A stretch of 64,000 nt of DNA from NCBI GenBank assembly GCA_947595635.1, contig CANQEU010000002.1, forward strand, positions 1 through 64,000, written 5' to 3'. Source of the DNA: an uncultured Clostridia bacterium (GTDB lineage: Bacteria > Bacillota > Clostridia > Oscillospirales > Acutalibacteraceae). Shown piece by piece: positions 16,588-25,794 of the stretch (position 1 is its first letter; each line of letters starts with the position of its first letter). A model generated the notes under the pieces. It was not told the origin of the DNA. It did not search any database and saw only the letters and a program-made list of their open reading frames with translations. The position numbers and the translations under genes are program-made.

Positions 16588-19209
16588 TTATTTTTTGATT
16601 AGGTCTCTTATAACCTTATACGCCTGTATAAGCACGGTAGGTATGACCGCGAACAGTGCGACAAAGCCGATGTTTTCAAGGCTTAGCGGCTGAACCGTAA
16701 ATATTGGCTGTAATACGGGAACAAATAAGACGAGCGATAAAAACAGCACTCCAAGGGCAAAGGCGCCGAGACTCCACAGATTAGACGAAATACCGAGCCT
16801 GAAAATTGACTTGCTGCCCCTGCAATTAAATCCGTGGAAAAGACGGGCAAGTGTAAGGGTAGCAAACGCCATTGTCATGGCTGTCGCGTTTGCGATGCTC
16901 TTTACGGGCGACGACAAAAGACCGATATGATAAGCGCACATAGTGCAAATTCCTATTAAAGCGCCGAGAACGAACAGGTCTATGACAAACGGTTTGTTAA
17001 GAATGCCCTCCTTGGGGTCTCTCGGCTTTTGGTCAAGAAGTCCCTTTTCGGCAGGCTCCATTCCGATAGCTATGGCAGGCAGCGAATCGGTTAAAAGATT
17101 TATAAACAGGAGGTGCGTCGGCGCAAAGGGGATAGGCAGCGCGAAAAGCGAGGTGTATAAAACCGAGAGTATCGCGGCCATATTGCCGGAAAGCAAAAAT
17201 CTGATTGAATTTTTTATATTCCTGTAAACATTTCTTCCGTTTGTAACGGCTTTTATTATTGTCGCAAAGTTGTCGTCGGACAGTATCATCGACGCGGCGT
17301 CTTTTGAAACCTCCGTGCCGGTTATTCCCATTGCGACGCCTATGTCGGCTTTTTTTAGCGCAGGCGCGTCATTTACGCCGTCGCCTGTCATGGCAACTAT
17401 ATTTCCCTTGTTCTGCCATGCGTTTACTATCCTTATTTTATTTTCCGGCGAAACACGGGCATAAACGGATATACGCTCGATTTTATCGTTAAGCTCATCC
17501 TCGCTCATTTCGTCAAGCTCAGAGCCGGTAACGGCTATGTCGCCGTCGTCGAATATTCCGATTTGCCTTGCAATAGCCGTTGCGGTTATTTTATGGTCGC
17601 CTGTTATCATAACAGGCTTAATGCCGGCTCTTTTTGCGTCTGCGACTGCCTGCATTGATTCCTCTCTCGGCGGATCTATCATTGATATAAGACCGATAAA
17701 CGTGTAGCCGTTTTCGCTTTCGAGCGTCAGGCTGAAATCATCCGATACCTCTTTATATGCAAACGCCAAAACCCGAAGCCCGTTGTTTGAAAACTCAAAA
17801 TTTTGCTTTGCTATCATTTCCTTGTCGGCAGGAGTTATCTCTCTTGTTCCGCCTGATGTTCTTATATGCGTCGTGCGCTCAAGCAGCACGTCGAGAGCGC
17901 CCTTTGTCAAAACGGTCGGGACGCCGTGAAGACGGTATTTTGTGCTCATAAGCTTTCTGTCGGAATCAAACGGTATTTCCTCAAGCCTTTCAAGAGCTTC
18001 GCGCACAAAGCTGTAGTCAAGCGAAATTTTATCCGCCATTTCAAGCAGGCAAAATTCTGTCGGGTCGCCAATTCCCGACCCGTCCACGATTGACGAATCG
18101 TTTGATAAAATTGCGTCATACAGCAAATATCTGTGCAGTTGATTTTTAATATCAATTTCCTCAGGAGAAATCACCTTGTTGTCGATAAAAATCTTTTGAA
18201 CCGTCATCTTGTTTTGCGTAAGCGTGCCGGTCTTGTCGGAGCATATTACGGATACGCAGCCGAGGCTCTCAACCGCCTTAAGATCCTTGATTATTGCCTG
18301 CTCTTTTGCCATTTTCTGCGTGCCCATAGCCTGAACTATAGTTACTATCGAGCTAAGCGCCTCAGGTATTGCCGCAACCGCAAGCGCGACCGCAAACAGA
18401 AGCGAATTCAATATGTCACCTGTTTGCCAGTAGGTAAGACCGAGAACTATTGCGGATATTACCATTATAATTATCGCAAGCCGGCTGCTGAATTTGTCAA
18501 GACTGATTTGCAGGGGCGTTTTCTTCTCCTTTGTTGCGTTCATAAGACCTGCGATTTTTCCTATTTCAGTTCCCATACCGGTCTCGGTCACCGCAACAAG
18601 CGCTCTGCCGTATGTTACAAGACTGCCTGAAAATACCATATTTTCCCTGTCGGCAAGCGGCGTTTCCTGTAAAATATCCTCGTCCGATTTATCTACGTTG
18701 TTTGATTCTCCCGTAAGAGAGCTTTCGTTTACCTGAAGCGAATAGTTGTTTATTATTCTGCCGTCCGCTGCAACGAGGTCGCCTGCTTCAAGCACAAGAA
18801 TATCTCCGGGGACTACCTGCTTTGACGGAATTTCTATTTTTATTTCGTCTCTTATTACTCTCGCGTTGGGCGACGACAGGCTTTTGAGGCTCTCAAGAGA
18901 TTTCTGCGCCTTTTCGTGCTGAACCGTTCCGAGTATTGCGTTTAAAACGATAACTGCGATAATTACAAGAGTGCTCTCCAAATCTCCGGTTATGGCTGAG
19001 ATAACGGCGGCGATGATCAGTATTATAACAAGCAAATCGAGAAATTGCTCAAAAAACACCCTGAGCATACCCTTTTTCTTGCCCTCAAGAAGCGCGTTTT
19101 CGCCCTTCTCCTCCAAAATTTGTTTCGCCCTTTCGCTTGAAAGTCCGTCCCTATCGGTTTTTAAAAGTCCAAGGATCTCGTCCTTAGGAATTAAATACCA
19201 TGGTTTCAT
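16588..19209 (-). CDS. P-type cation-exporting ATPase, probably Mn2+/Ca2+
   Basis: This is a P2-type (SERCA-like) cation ATPase in the cytoplasmic membrane. I place the start at the internal ATG (MKPWYLIPKDE), which has AAGGGGGC upstream, giving 873 aa. An N-terminal cation-ATPase domain comes first. Then come TGES (about 166), the ion-site helix IPEAL (about 281), the phosphorylation motif SDKTGTLTQ (about 324), GDGVNDAP (about 608) and a C-terminal block of about six membrane helices. The P2A type moves Ca2+ or Mn2+. The upstream yybP-ykoY-type riboswitch argues for manganese efflux, as in the YoaB/MgtA-type pumps of lactic bacteria. It is transcribed alone or with rlmA-fkbM. Confidence 0.88.
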   Translation of the reverse strand: MKPWYLIPKDEILGLLKTDRDGLSSERAKQILEEKGENALLEGKKKGMLRVFFEQFLDLLVIILIIAAVISAITGDLESTLVIIAVIVLNAILGTVQHEKAQKSLESLKSLSSPNARVIRDEIKIEIPSKQVVPGDILVLEAGDLVAADGRIINNYSLQVNESSLTGESNNVDKSDEDILQETPLADRENMVFSGSLVTYGRALVAVTETGMGTEIGKIAGLMNATKEKKTPLQISLDKFSSRLAIIIMVISAIVLGLTYWQTGDILNSLLFAVALAVAAIPEALSSIVTIVQAMGTQKMAKEQAIIKDLKAVESLGCVSVICSDKTGTLTQNKMTVQKIFIDNKVISPEEIDIKNQLHRYLLYDAILSNDSSIVDGSGIGDPTEFCLLEMADKISLDYSFVREALERLEEIPFDSDRKLMSTKYRLHGVPTVLTKGALDVLLERTTHIRTSGGTREITPADKEMIAKQNFEFSNNGLRVLAFAYKEVSDDFSLTLESENGYTFIGLISMIDPPREESMQAVADAKRAGIKPVMITGDHKITATAIARQIGIFDDGDIAVTGSELDEMSEDELNDKIERISVYARVSPENKIRIVNAWQNKGNIVAMTGDGVNDAPALKKADIGVAMGITGTEVSKDAASMILSDDNFATIIKAVTNGRNVYRNIKNSIRFLLSGNMAAILSVLYTSLFALPIPFAPTHLLFINLLTDSLPAIAIGMEPAEKGLLDQKPRDPKEGILNKPFVIDLFVLGALIGICTMCAYHIGLLSSPVKSIANATAMTMAFATLTLARLFHGFNCRGSKSIFRLGISSNLWSLGAFALGVLFLSLVLFVPVLQPIFTVQPLSLENIGFVALFAVIPTVLIQAYKVIRDLIKK

Positions 19210-19256
19210 AATTTGCCCCCTTATAATTAATATATACAAAAGGAAGTTTTTTAAGC

Positions 19257-19310
19257 AAAAAGAAAAACCTTTACCACAAAAGGCGACATAAAACCTTGTT
19301 GTGATAAAAG
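19257..19310 (-). terminator. riboswitch expression platform: intrinsic terminator
   Basis: On the minus strand, CTTTTATCACAACAAGG pairs with CCTTTTGTGGTAAAGG (one bulge, a few G-U pairs) and is followed by TTTTTCTTTTT. The 5' arm begins with CTTTTAT, which is also the 3' strand of the aptamer's P1 stem, so forming the aptamer and forming the terminator are mutually exclusive. This predicts ligand-on control. Confidence 0.8.
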
Positions 19311-19396
19311 TCTTGCCATTTAAAATATGAGCGAACTGCTTGCGCGGTCGTACTGACGCAGCATATTACAGGTAACTGCCGGCTACTCCCTTTTAT
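19304..19396 (-). promoter_or_regulatory. yybP-ykoY (Mn2+) riboswitch aptamer
   Basis: Reading the minus strand, the leader shows the two hallmark strands of the yybP-ykoY family. They are AAAAGGGAGTAGC near the 5' end and TGGCAAGAC near the 3' end. They are closed by a P1 stem of ATAAAAG with CTTTTAT. The middle forms a long helix (ATATG/CATAT and CTGC/GCAG). This family binds Mn2+ and controls Mn exporters, TerC proteins and P-type ATPases. The gene directly downstream is a P-type ATPase, which fits. Confidence 0.82.
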
Positions 19397-19415
19397 GTAT
19401 TAATATTATATGTTA

Positions 19416-19444
19416 ATTATAAGTCCGTTTCCTTTATATGTCAA
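19416..19444 (-). promoter_or_regulatory. perfect-consensus sigma-A promoter for the P-type ATPase
   Basis: On the minus strand, TTGACA (19444-19439), exactly 17 bp, and TATAAT (19421-19416) match the full consensus. Transcription would begin about 12 nt before the aptamer. A strong constitutive promoter plus a conditional terminator is a typical riboswitch arrangement. Confidence 0.8.
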
Positions 19445-19490
19445 CGATTTTTAACAAAGAGTAAAAATTTTATTTTCAATATTCTAATTC

Positions 19491-19519
19491 TTGCCCGCGT
19501 GTTAAGTATGTGGTATAAT
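19491..19519 (+). promoter_or_regulatory. extended -10 promoter for ruvCAB
   Basis: TTGCCC (19491-19496), a 17-bp spacer and TATAAT (19514-19519), with TG one base before the -10, lie about 44 bp before the ruvC start. It is divergent from the ATPase promoter, with 46 bp between the two -35 elements. Confidence 0.7.
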
Positions 19520-19562
19520 CATATGATAGAATTATGCAATTATGTTATGCGGGAGGATGAGC

Positions 19563-20078
19563 TTGTTGGTCGTTTTGGGAATTGATCCCGGATATGCCAT
19601 AGTAGGCTGGGGCGTAATAAGCTTCAACGGAGTTAATTATGCGCCGTTGGGCTTCGGTGCTGTAACAACCGAACAGAACACGGACTTTAATCTGCGCCTT
19701 GAGCGTATATATGACGAGGTGGATTTGATAATAAAAAAGTCAAAGCCCGACGCAATGGCGATAGAAAGGCTGTATTTTCAAAATAATCAGAAAACGGCAA
19801 TAAACGTCGCGCAGGCAAGAGGAGTAATAATTCTTGCATCTCAGAAAAACAATGTTCCTGTTTTTGAATACACGCCTCTACAGGTGAAAATGGCAATAAC
19901 AGGCTACGGCCGTGCTAAAAAGCCGCAGATAATGGAGATGACCAGAAGACTGCTAAAGCTGCCGGTTGTGCCTGAGCCGGACGATACGGCGGACGCTCTC
20001 GCTATGGCAATAACGCATACGCAGGCTGCCGGTACAAATCTTAAAGCTATGATTTTCAGAAAAGGATATACAAAATGA
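19563..20078 (+). CDS. ruvC: Holliday junction endonuclease RuvC
   Basis: This nuclease resolves Holliday junctions made during recombination, working with RuvAB. The protein opens with the family motif VVLGIDPGYAIVGWG, which supplies the first catalytic Asp. AIERLYFQNN holds a catalytic Glu, and the DDTADALAMA region near the end holds the last acidic residues. I prefer a TTG start at 19563: the GGGAGG site then sits 6 bp upstream. With the ATG at 19557 it would abut the codon, and the track start at 19542 lies before the site. The length is 171 aa. The last codons overlap ruvA (ATGA). Confidence 0.93.
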   Translation: MLVVLGIDPGYAIVGWGVISFNGVNYAPLGFGAVTTEQNTDFNLRLERIYDEVDLIIKKSKPDAMAIERLYFQNNQKTAINVAQARGVIILASQKNNVPVFEYTPLQVKMAITGYGRAKKPQIMEMTRRLLKLPVVPEPDDTADALAMAITHTQAAGTNLKAMIFRKGYTK

Positions 20079-20680
20079 TTTACAGTATAAGAGGAACGCT
20101 TACCCATACAGAGCCGGGCTTTGTCGTTATAGAGTGCGGAGGAATAGGCTATAAATGCTCAACAACAATGAATACAAGAAGGTCGCTTCCAAGGCTTAAC
20201 GATGAGGCTATGCTATATACCCATATGTCGGTCAGAGAGGACGCGGTTGAGCTTTTCGGCTTTTCAACAACAGCGGAGCTCTCCTGCTTTCGGCTTCTTA
20301 CAAGCGTAAGCAAGGTCGGCCCTAAAGCGGCTTTGTCAATTCTTTCCGAGCTTTCGCCGGAGCAGCTTGCCGTGTGTATCGCAACGTCTGACAGCAAGGC
20401 GATAACAAGGGCGAACGGCGTAGGCTTGAAGCTTGCGCAAAGAATAATTCTTGAGCTTAAGGATAAGCTCAAGCTGTTTGAAGAAAGCGATATAAGCGTA
20501 GATTGGTCGTCAGATGAAGTCAATCCTTCGGACGAGGGAAATATACAAAAAGCTGTAGAGGCGCTTGCGGTGCTCGGATATGACAGCGGCGAGGTGCTGC
20601 CCATACTTTCAAGGCTTGATTCGTCCCAAAGCGTGGAGGAGCTCATATCGGCTGTATTAAGAGAAATGGCAGCCCGCTGA
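20075..20680 (+). CDS. ruvA: Holliday junction branch migration protein RuvA
   Basis: This is the junction-binding subunit of the RuvAB branch-migration motor. The 201-aa protein has the N-terminal OB fold (MIYSIRGTL), helix-hairpin-helix motifs ([16 protein letters not shown] and [16 protein letters not shown]) and a C-terminal RuvB-binding three-helix domain that ends in a typical short helix. It overlaps ruvC by 4 bp and is followed after 16 bp by ruvB. Confidence 0.96.
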   Translation: MIYSIRGTLTHTEPGFVVIECGGIGYKCSTTMNTRRSLPRLNDEAMLYTHMSVREDAVELFGFSTTAELSCFRLLTSVSKVGPKAALSILSELSPEQLAVCIATSDSKAITRANGVGLKLAQRIILELKDKLKLFEESDISVDWSSDEVNPSDEGNIQKAVEALAVLGYDSGEVLPILSRLDSSQSVEELISAVLREMAAR

Positions 20681-20696
20681 AACGGAGGAAATACAA

Positions 20697-21752
20697 ATGG
20701 AAATGGATTATGAAAACAGAATATTAAGTCCTTCTGAAATTCCATGCGATATATCGGATAACGATAATCCGCTCAGACCGCAGCGGCTTGAGGATTATAT
20801 CGGGCAGGAAAAGGTAAAGGAGAATCTTGCAGTATTTATTCAGGCGGCGCTGCAAAGAGGAGAAACTCTTGACCATGTTCTGCTTTACGGCCCTCCGGGC
20901 TTGGGCAAGACGACTCTTGCCGGAATTATAGCAAACGAGCTTGGAACAAATCTGAGAATAACGTCCGGGCCTGCAATAGAAAAGCCCGGCGATTTAGCAG
21001 CGCTGCTTACGAGCCTTAACGAGGGCGACGTGCTTTTTATAGATGAAATACACCGCCTATCCCGTTCCGTTGAGGAGATACTTTATCCGTCTATGGAGGA
21101 TTTTGCAATAGACATCGTAACCGGCAAGGGACAAATGGCTGCGTCTTATCATCTTCCGCTGCAAAAATTTACCCTTGTAGGCGCGACTACAAGGGCAGGA
21201 CAGCTGACTGCTCCGCTTCGCGACCGATTCGGCGTAATTCTGCGTTTAGAGCTTTACACGACTGATGAGCTTGCAAGCATTGTAAAAAGAAGCGCTGGAA
21301 TACTGAATATGCCGATTGACAGCGACGGGGCGGCTGAGATAGCCTCTCGCTCAAGGGGAACGCCGAGAATCGCAAACCGCCTGTTAAAAAGAGTAAGGGA
21401 TTTTGCGCAGGTGATAAGCGGAGGAATGATAAACGGTGAGTCGGCAAAAATTGCGCTTGATAAGCTTGAAATAGACAGCCTCGGCCTTGACGCTAACGAC
21501 AGAAGAATGCTTGAGGCTATGATAAAATATTATAAGGGCGGCCCTGTAGGGCTTGAAACGCTTGCGGCGGCAATTGGCGAAGAGGCTGTGACAATTGAGG
21601 ACGTATATGAGCCGTATCTGATGCAGATAGGCTTTTTAAACAGAACTCCGAGGGGAAGATGTATTACAAGCGCGGCGTGCAGGCACCTTGGATATGACTT
21701 TGAGGGAACCGCCGTTGTTTCCCAGCCGACCTTATTTGACCAGGACGGCTGA
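20697..21752 (+). CDS. ruvB: Holliday junction branch migration helicase RuvB
   Basis: This AAA+ motor drives branch migration on RuvA-bound junctions. The family opening [19 protein letters not shown] is present. The Walker A motif is [11 protein letters not shown] and Walker B is FIDEIHRLS. Sensor 1 lies in [10 protein letters not shown], and the C-terminal winged helix contains [10 protein letters not shown]. The length, 351 aa, is normal. GGAGG lies 8 bp before the ATG at 20697; the in-frame ATG at 20703 is less well spaced. Confidence 0.97.
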   Translation: MEMDYENRILSPSEIPCDISDNDNPLRPQRLEDYIGQEKVKENLAVFIQAALQRGETLDHVLLYGPPGLGKTTLAGIIANELGTNLRITSGPAIEKPGDLAALLTSLNEGDVLFIDEIHRLSRSVEEILYPSMEDFAIDIVTGKGQMAASYHLPLQKFTLVGATTRAGQLTAPLRDRFGVILRLELYTTDELASIVKRSAGILNMPIDSDGAAEIASRSRGTPRIANRLLKRVRDFAQVISGGMINGESAKIALDKLEIDSLGLDANDRRMLEAMIKYYKGGPVGLETLAAAIGEEAVTIEDVYEPYLMQIGFLNRTPRGRCITSAACRHLGYDFEGTAVVSQPTLFDQDG

Positions 21753-21805
21753 GCAACAAGCTGAAATTAAGCTTAAAAACACATTTTTATATATAGGAGG
21801 AAAAT

Positions 21806-23155
21806 ATGGGAAGATTATTCGGCACAGACGGTGCAAGGGGTGTTGCCAATACGGAGCTTACCCCGGAATTGGCTATGAATATCGGCAGAGCCGCCGCAAT
21901 GGTGCTTGTAAGCGGTGAGAACACCCACCCTAAAATTTTAATAGGCAAGGACACAAGATTAAGCTCCGATATGCTTGAGGGCGCGCTTACGGCAGGCCTT
22001 TGTTCTGTTGGAGCAAACGTGATAAAGCTTGGCGTAGTCCCAACGCCTGCGGTAGCATATCTTCTCGGCAAATACAATGCCGACGCGGGAATTATGATTT
22101 CTGCTTCACATAATCCGTTTGAATTTAACGGTATTAAGATTTTTAATAAGGACGGCTTTAAGCTGCCCGATGAGCTTGAGGAGAGGATAGAGTCAATTGT
22201 TCTTGACGGCTCGCAGCCGTATCCCGAATATTCAAAGGAAAAGCTCGGATATGTGATGCTTGCAGACAAGGCTGCCGACGATTACATAAACCATATAATA
22301 GAAACCGTCGATTTCAGGCTCGACGGTATGAATATAGCGCTTGACTGCTCAAACGGCTCAGCCTCAAGAACAGCCGAAAAGCTCTTTTCCGCACTCGGCG
22401 CAAGATGCCATATGCTAAGCGATAAGCCCGACGGTATAAATATAAACGACAACTGCGGCTCAACTCATATGGATAATATCAGAAGCTATGTTAAAAAGAA
22501 CGGGCTTGACGCCGGAATGGCGTTTGACGGCGACGCCGACAGGTGCCTTGCCGTAGATGAAAACGGAAATACGGTCGACGGCGATTTCATCATAGCCATG
22601 TGCGCGCGCGATTTAAAGTCGAGAGGCAAGCTTAAAAACAATGCCGTTGTCGGCACAATACTGACAAATATGGGCTTTAATATTTTCTGCGGCAAAGAGG
22701 GCATAGATTTTATCTCGACAAAGGTCGGAGACAGATATGTTCTTGAGTCAATGCGTGAAAACGGATACAATCTCGGCGGCGAGCAGTCGGGACATGTAAT
22801 ATTCCTTGACTACTGCACCACAGGAGACGGTCAGTTGACCGCGGCGCAGCTATTGAGTATGATGAACAGGCGAAGGGAAAAGCTTTCGGATATGGCTAAG
22901 CTTATGACAAGAATGCCTCAGGTTATGATAAACGTGACCGTGGACAACGACGCGAAAAGGCTTCTTGACTCCGACAGCGAAATTTTAAATTCAATAGATT
23001 CTGCTCGGCGCCGTCTTGGTGACAGCGGCAGAATACTTGTTCGTGCCTCCGGCACTGAGCCGCTCATTCGTGTAATGGCTGAGGGCTCGGAGCTTAATGA
23101 GATAAAGGAAATTGCTGAAGCTGTAGCGGCGGTAATTGAGAACAGACTGTCATAA
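21806..23155 (+). CDS. glmM: phosphoglucosamine mutase
   Basis: This enzyme converts glucosamine-6-phosphate to glucosamine-1-phosphate for UDP-GlcNAc and peptidoglycan synthesis. The protein opens with GRLFGTDGARGVAN. The phosphoserine loop is MISASHNPFEFNG near residue 100, the metal loop is FDGDADRCLAVD, the sugar loop is GGEQSGH, and the phosphate-binding loop near the C-terminus is RASGTEPLIRV. The length, 449 aa, is typical. GGAGG precedes the ATG. It continues the ruvCAB transcription unit with a 53-bp gap. Confidence 0.96.
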   Translation: MGRLFGTDGARGVANTELTPELAMNIGRAAAMVLVSGENTHPKILIGKDTRLSSDMLEGALTAGLCSVGANVIKLGVVPTPAVAYLLGKYNADAGIMISASHNPFEFNGIKIFNKDGFKLPDELEERIESIVLDGSQPYPEYSKEKLGYVMLADKAADDYINHIIETVDFRLDGMNIALDCSNGSASRTAEKLFSALGARCHMLSDKPDGININDNCGSTHMDNIRSYVKKNGLDAGMAFDGDADRCLAVDENGNTVDGDFIIAMCARDLKSRGKLKNNAVVGTILTNMGFNIFCGKEGIDFISTKVGDRYVLESMRENGYNLGGEQSGHVIFLDYCTTGDGQLTAAQLLSMMNRRREKLSDMAKLMTRMPQVMINVTVDNDAKRLLDSDSEILNSIDSARRRLGDSGRILVRASGTEPLIRVMAEGSELNEIKEIAEAVAAVIENRLS

Positions 23156-23170
23156 TCGGAGGATTTTGTT

Positions 23171-24031
23171 ATGCGCTTTGCAAGCTTTGGCGATTACGAG
23201 CTTATAGACGCTTCTGAGGGCGAAAGGCTTGAACGCTGGAAAGATATAATTCTTATAAGACCTGACCCACAGGTAATTTGGAGCACACAAAAAGCAAATC
23301 CGCTTTGGGACGATGCTCACGCACGCTACCGCCGCAGCTCAAGCGGAGGCGGGGCATGGCAGATGTATAAGCCTATCCCGGAGGTGTGGACGATAGAATA
23401 CAACTCCTTGCGCTTTAAAATAAAGCCGATGGGCTTTAAGCATACAGGAGTTTTTCCCGAACAAGCAGTCAACTGGGATTTTGTTGAAAAGAAGATAAAA
23501 GCCTGCGGCAGACAGCTTAATGTTCTAAACCTCTTTGCTTACACCGGCGCGGCTACGCTTGCCTGCGCAAAGGCAGGCGCAAAGGTCTGCCACGTTGACG
23601 CTTCAAAGGGAATGGTTCAGTGGGCAAAGGAAAACGCCGCCGCGTCGGGACTTTCCGACAGACCGGTCAGATGGTTGGTAGACGACTGTATAAAATTTGT
23701 GCAGCGTGAGATACGCCGTGGAAATAAATATGACGCGATAATTATGGACCCTCCGTCATACGGCAGAGGCCCAGGCGGCGAGGTGTGGAAGCTTGAGGAG
23801 CAGATTTATTCTCTTGTAAGCCTTTGTTCGGGACTTTTAAGCGATAAGCCGGAATTTTTTATAATCAATTCATACACCGCCGGACTTTCGCCGTCTGTAA
23901 TGGAGTATTTGCTTGGAGTGCTGATAGGAAAAAAATTCGGCGGCAAGATAAGCTCGGACGAAATCGGGCTCAGGGTCACTGAAACAGGACTGATTTTGCC
24001 TTGCGGCTCCACCGCAATTTGGGAATCTTAA
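23171..24031 (+). CDS. class I SAM-dependent RNA methyltransferase (RlmI/RlmK-like)
   Basis: This is predicted to methylate rRNA. The 286-residue protein has the SAM-binding strand LNLFAYTGAATLACAKAG near residue 117 and the catalytic-site motif MDPPSYGRGPGG near residue 193. Both are typical of the RlmI/YccW group of 23S rRNA m5C methyltransferases. It lacks the N-terminal PUA domain of full-length RlmI (about 396 aa), so the exact target is uncertain. It follows glmM by 15 bp with a good GGAGG site, and ecfA1 begins 9 bp after it. Confidence 0.82.
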   Translation: MRFASFGDYELIDASEGERLERWKDIILIRPDPQVIWSTQKANPLWDDAHARYRRSSSGGGAWQMYKPIPEVWTIEYNSLRFKIKPMGFKHTGVFPEQAVNWDFVEKKIKACGRQLNVLNLFAYTGAATLACAKAGAKVCHVDASKGMVQWAKENAAASGLSDRPVRWLVDDCIKFVQREIRRGNKYDAIIMDPPSYGRGPGGEVWKLEEQIYSLVSLCSGLLSDKPEFFIINSYTAGLSPSVMEYLLGVLIGKKFGGKISSDEIGLRVTETGLILPCGSTAIWES

Positions 24032-24040
24032 GGGGAAAAT

Positions 24041-24901
24041 ATGGAAGATTTTATAAATATAGAGAATGTTTCGTTCAGCTATTCTGCGGACGATGAGAAT
24101 ATCGCCGCGCCGGAGTATGTTCTGAAGGATATTTCTATGAAAATTAAAAAAGGCGAGTTTGTTGCTCTGCTTGGGCATAACGGCTGCGGCAAATCAACTC
24201 TTGCAAGGCTGTTAAACGCAATGAGCCTGCCAAATAAAGGAAAAATATATATAAACGGCGTCGATACCTCGCAGACCTCGTCCGTGTTCGACATAAGAAA
24301 AACCGTAGGGCTTGTTTTACAAAATCCCGATAATCAGCTTGTCGCAAGCATTGTTGAGGAGGATGTTGCGTTCGGCCCCGAAAATCTCGGAATTGAGCCG
24401 TCAGAAATACGAAAAAGAGTAGACGACGCCTTAAAGGCTGTTGATATGTACGACTATAGAGCGCACGCGCCGTTTAAGCTTTCCGGCGGTCAAAAGCAAA
24501 GGGTTGCAATCGCGGGTATAATTGCGATGCAGCCGCAATGCCTTGTGCTTGACGAGCCAACGGCTATGCTTGACCCGAAGGGCAGAGACGAGGTAATGAG
24601 CACCGTTAAAAAGCTTAACAGGGAAAACGGAATTACTATAGTTTTAATAACTCACTATATGGACGAGGCTGTTCAGGCGGACAGGGTTATCGTAATGGAC
24701 GACGGCAAGGTGCTTATCAGCGGCAGACCGAGAGAGGTTTTTTCCCAGGTTGAGCTGCTGAAGCGGCACAGACTTGACGTGCCGCAGGCTACCGAGCTTA
24801 TGTATCGTCTAAAGGGCAGAGGCTTCTCCTGCGACGAAATGCCGCTTAACTCCGATGAATGTATAAGGCAGCTTGAAAAGATGCTTAAACGGAATAACTG
24901 A
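24041..24901 (+). CDS. ecfA1: ECF transporter ATPase EcfA1
   Basis: This is one of two ATP-binding subunits of the shared energy-coupling factor module that powers vitamin uptake with interchangeable S components. It has Walker A (LLGHNGCGKSTLARLLN, about residue 46), the Q-loop LQNPDNQLVA, the signature LSGGQKQRVAIA and Walker B CLVLDEPTAMLD. The NPDNQ Q-loop form is characteristic of EcfA1. The length is 286 aa. It lies 12 bp before ecfA2. Confidence 0.94.
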   Translation: MEDFINIENVSFSYSADDENIAAPEYVLKDISMKIKKGEFVALLGHNGCGKSTLARLLNAMSLPNKGKIYINGVDTSQTSSVFDIRKTVGLVLQNPDNQLVASIVEEDVAFGPENLGIEPSEIRKRVDDALKAVDMYDYRAHAPFKLSGGQKQRVAIAGIIAMQPQCLVLDEPTAMLDPKGRDEVMSTVKKLNRENGITIVLITHYMDEAVQADRVIVMDDGKVLISGRPREVFSQVELLKRHRLDVPQATELMYRLKGRGFSCDEMPLNSDECIRQLEKMLKRNN

Positions 24902-24913
24902 CAGGGGATAAAT

Positions 24914-25780
24914 ATGAATATTATTGAAACAGAAGACCTTTCGTTTGTTTACGGTCAGGGTACTCCCTTTGAAAAGAAGGCGAACGACAGGCTTAATATA
25001 CAAATAAAAGAGGGCGAATTTGTCGGGATAATCGGTCATACCGGCTCAGGAAAATCCACCCTGGTACAGATGCTCAACGGCCTTATAAAGCCTACAAGCG
25101 GCGTTGTAAGGCTATGCGGAAAGGATATATGGGAAGCCCCAAAGGAAATAAGAAGCATACGCTTTAAGGTGGGACTTGTTTTCCAATACCCCGAATACCA
25201 GCTTTTTGAAGAAACGGTTGAGAAGGATATTGCGTACGGTCCGGGCAATATGGGACTTGACGAGGAGGAGATAAGGCGCAGAGTTCTCTCCGCCGCGAGC
25301 TTTGCCGGATTAAGGCAGGAGCTTCTTAATAAATCCCCGTTTGATTTGTCGGGCGGAGAAAAGCGCCGTGCCGCTATAGCCGGCGTAATAGCTATGGACC
25401 CTGACGTTCTTATTCTTGACGAGCCTACTGCCGGACTCGATCCTGCCGGCAGGGATGTTTTGCTTGCCCAAATAAGCCAGTATCACAAAAAAAGAAAAAA
25501 CACCGTTTTGCTCGTGTCTCACAGTATGGAGGACATAGCAAGAACAGCCGACCGCATTCTTGTAATGAACAAGGGCAGGGCGGCGATGCTTGACGATAGA
25601 AAAAACGTTTTTTCACGAGGTGACGAGCTTGAAAAAATGGGGCTAAGAGTGCCGCAGATAACAAGGATTATGTCTCAGCTTAAAAAAATGGGCTATAACG
25701 TGCCGTCGGGTGTGCTCACCGTTGAACAGGCGGCAAACGAGCTTCACAGTCTGCTCGGCAAAGGAATATTTGATGAATAA
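24914..25780 (+). CDS. ecfA2: ECF transporter ATPase EcfA2
   Basis: This is the second ATPase of the ECF module, forming a heterodimer with EcfA1. Walker A is IIGHTGSGKSTLVQ, the Q-loop is FQYPEYQLFE (the usual EcfA2 form), the signature is LSGGEKRRAAIAG, and Walker B is LILDEPTAGLD. The length is 288 aa. AGGGGAT precedes the ATG. Confidence 0.95.
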   Translation: MNIIETEDLSFVYGQGTPFEKKANDRLNIQIKEGEFVGIIGHTGSGKSTLVQMLNGLIKPTSGVVRLCGKDIWEAPKEIRSIRFKVGLVFQYPEYQLFEETVEKDIAYGPGNMGLDEEEIRRRVLSAASFAGLRQELLNKSPFDLSGGEKRRAAIAGVIAMDPDVLILDEPTAGLDPAGRDVLLAQISQYHKKRKNTVLLVSHSMEDIARTADRILVMNKGRAAMLDDRKNVFSRGDELEKMGLRVPQITRIMSQLKKMGYNVPSGVLTVEQAANELHSLLGKGIFDE

Positions 25781-25794
25781 TAAGGGATGATATT

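Noticed and set aside
18133-18630. 165-aa ORF antisense to the P-type ATPase
   Set aside because: It is a shadow of the ATPase coding frame; no family features.
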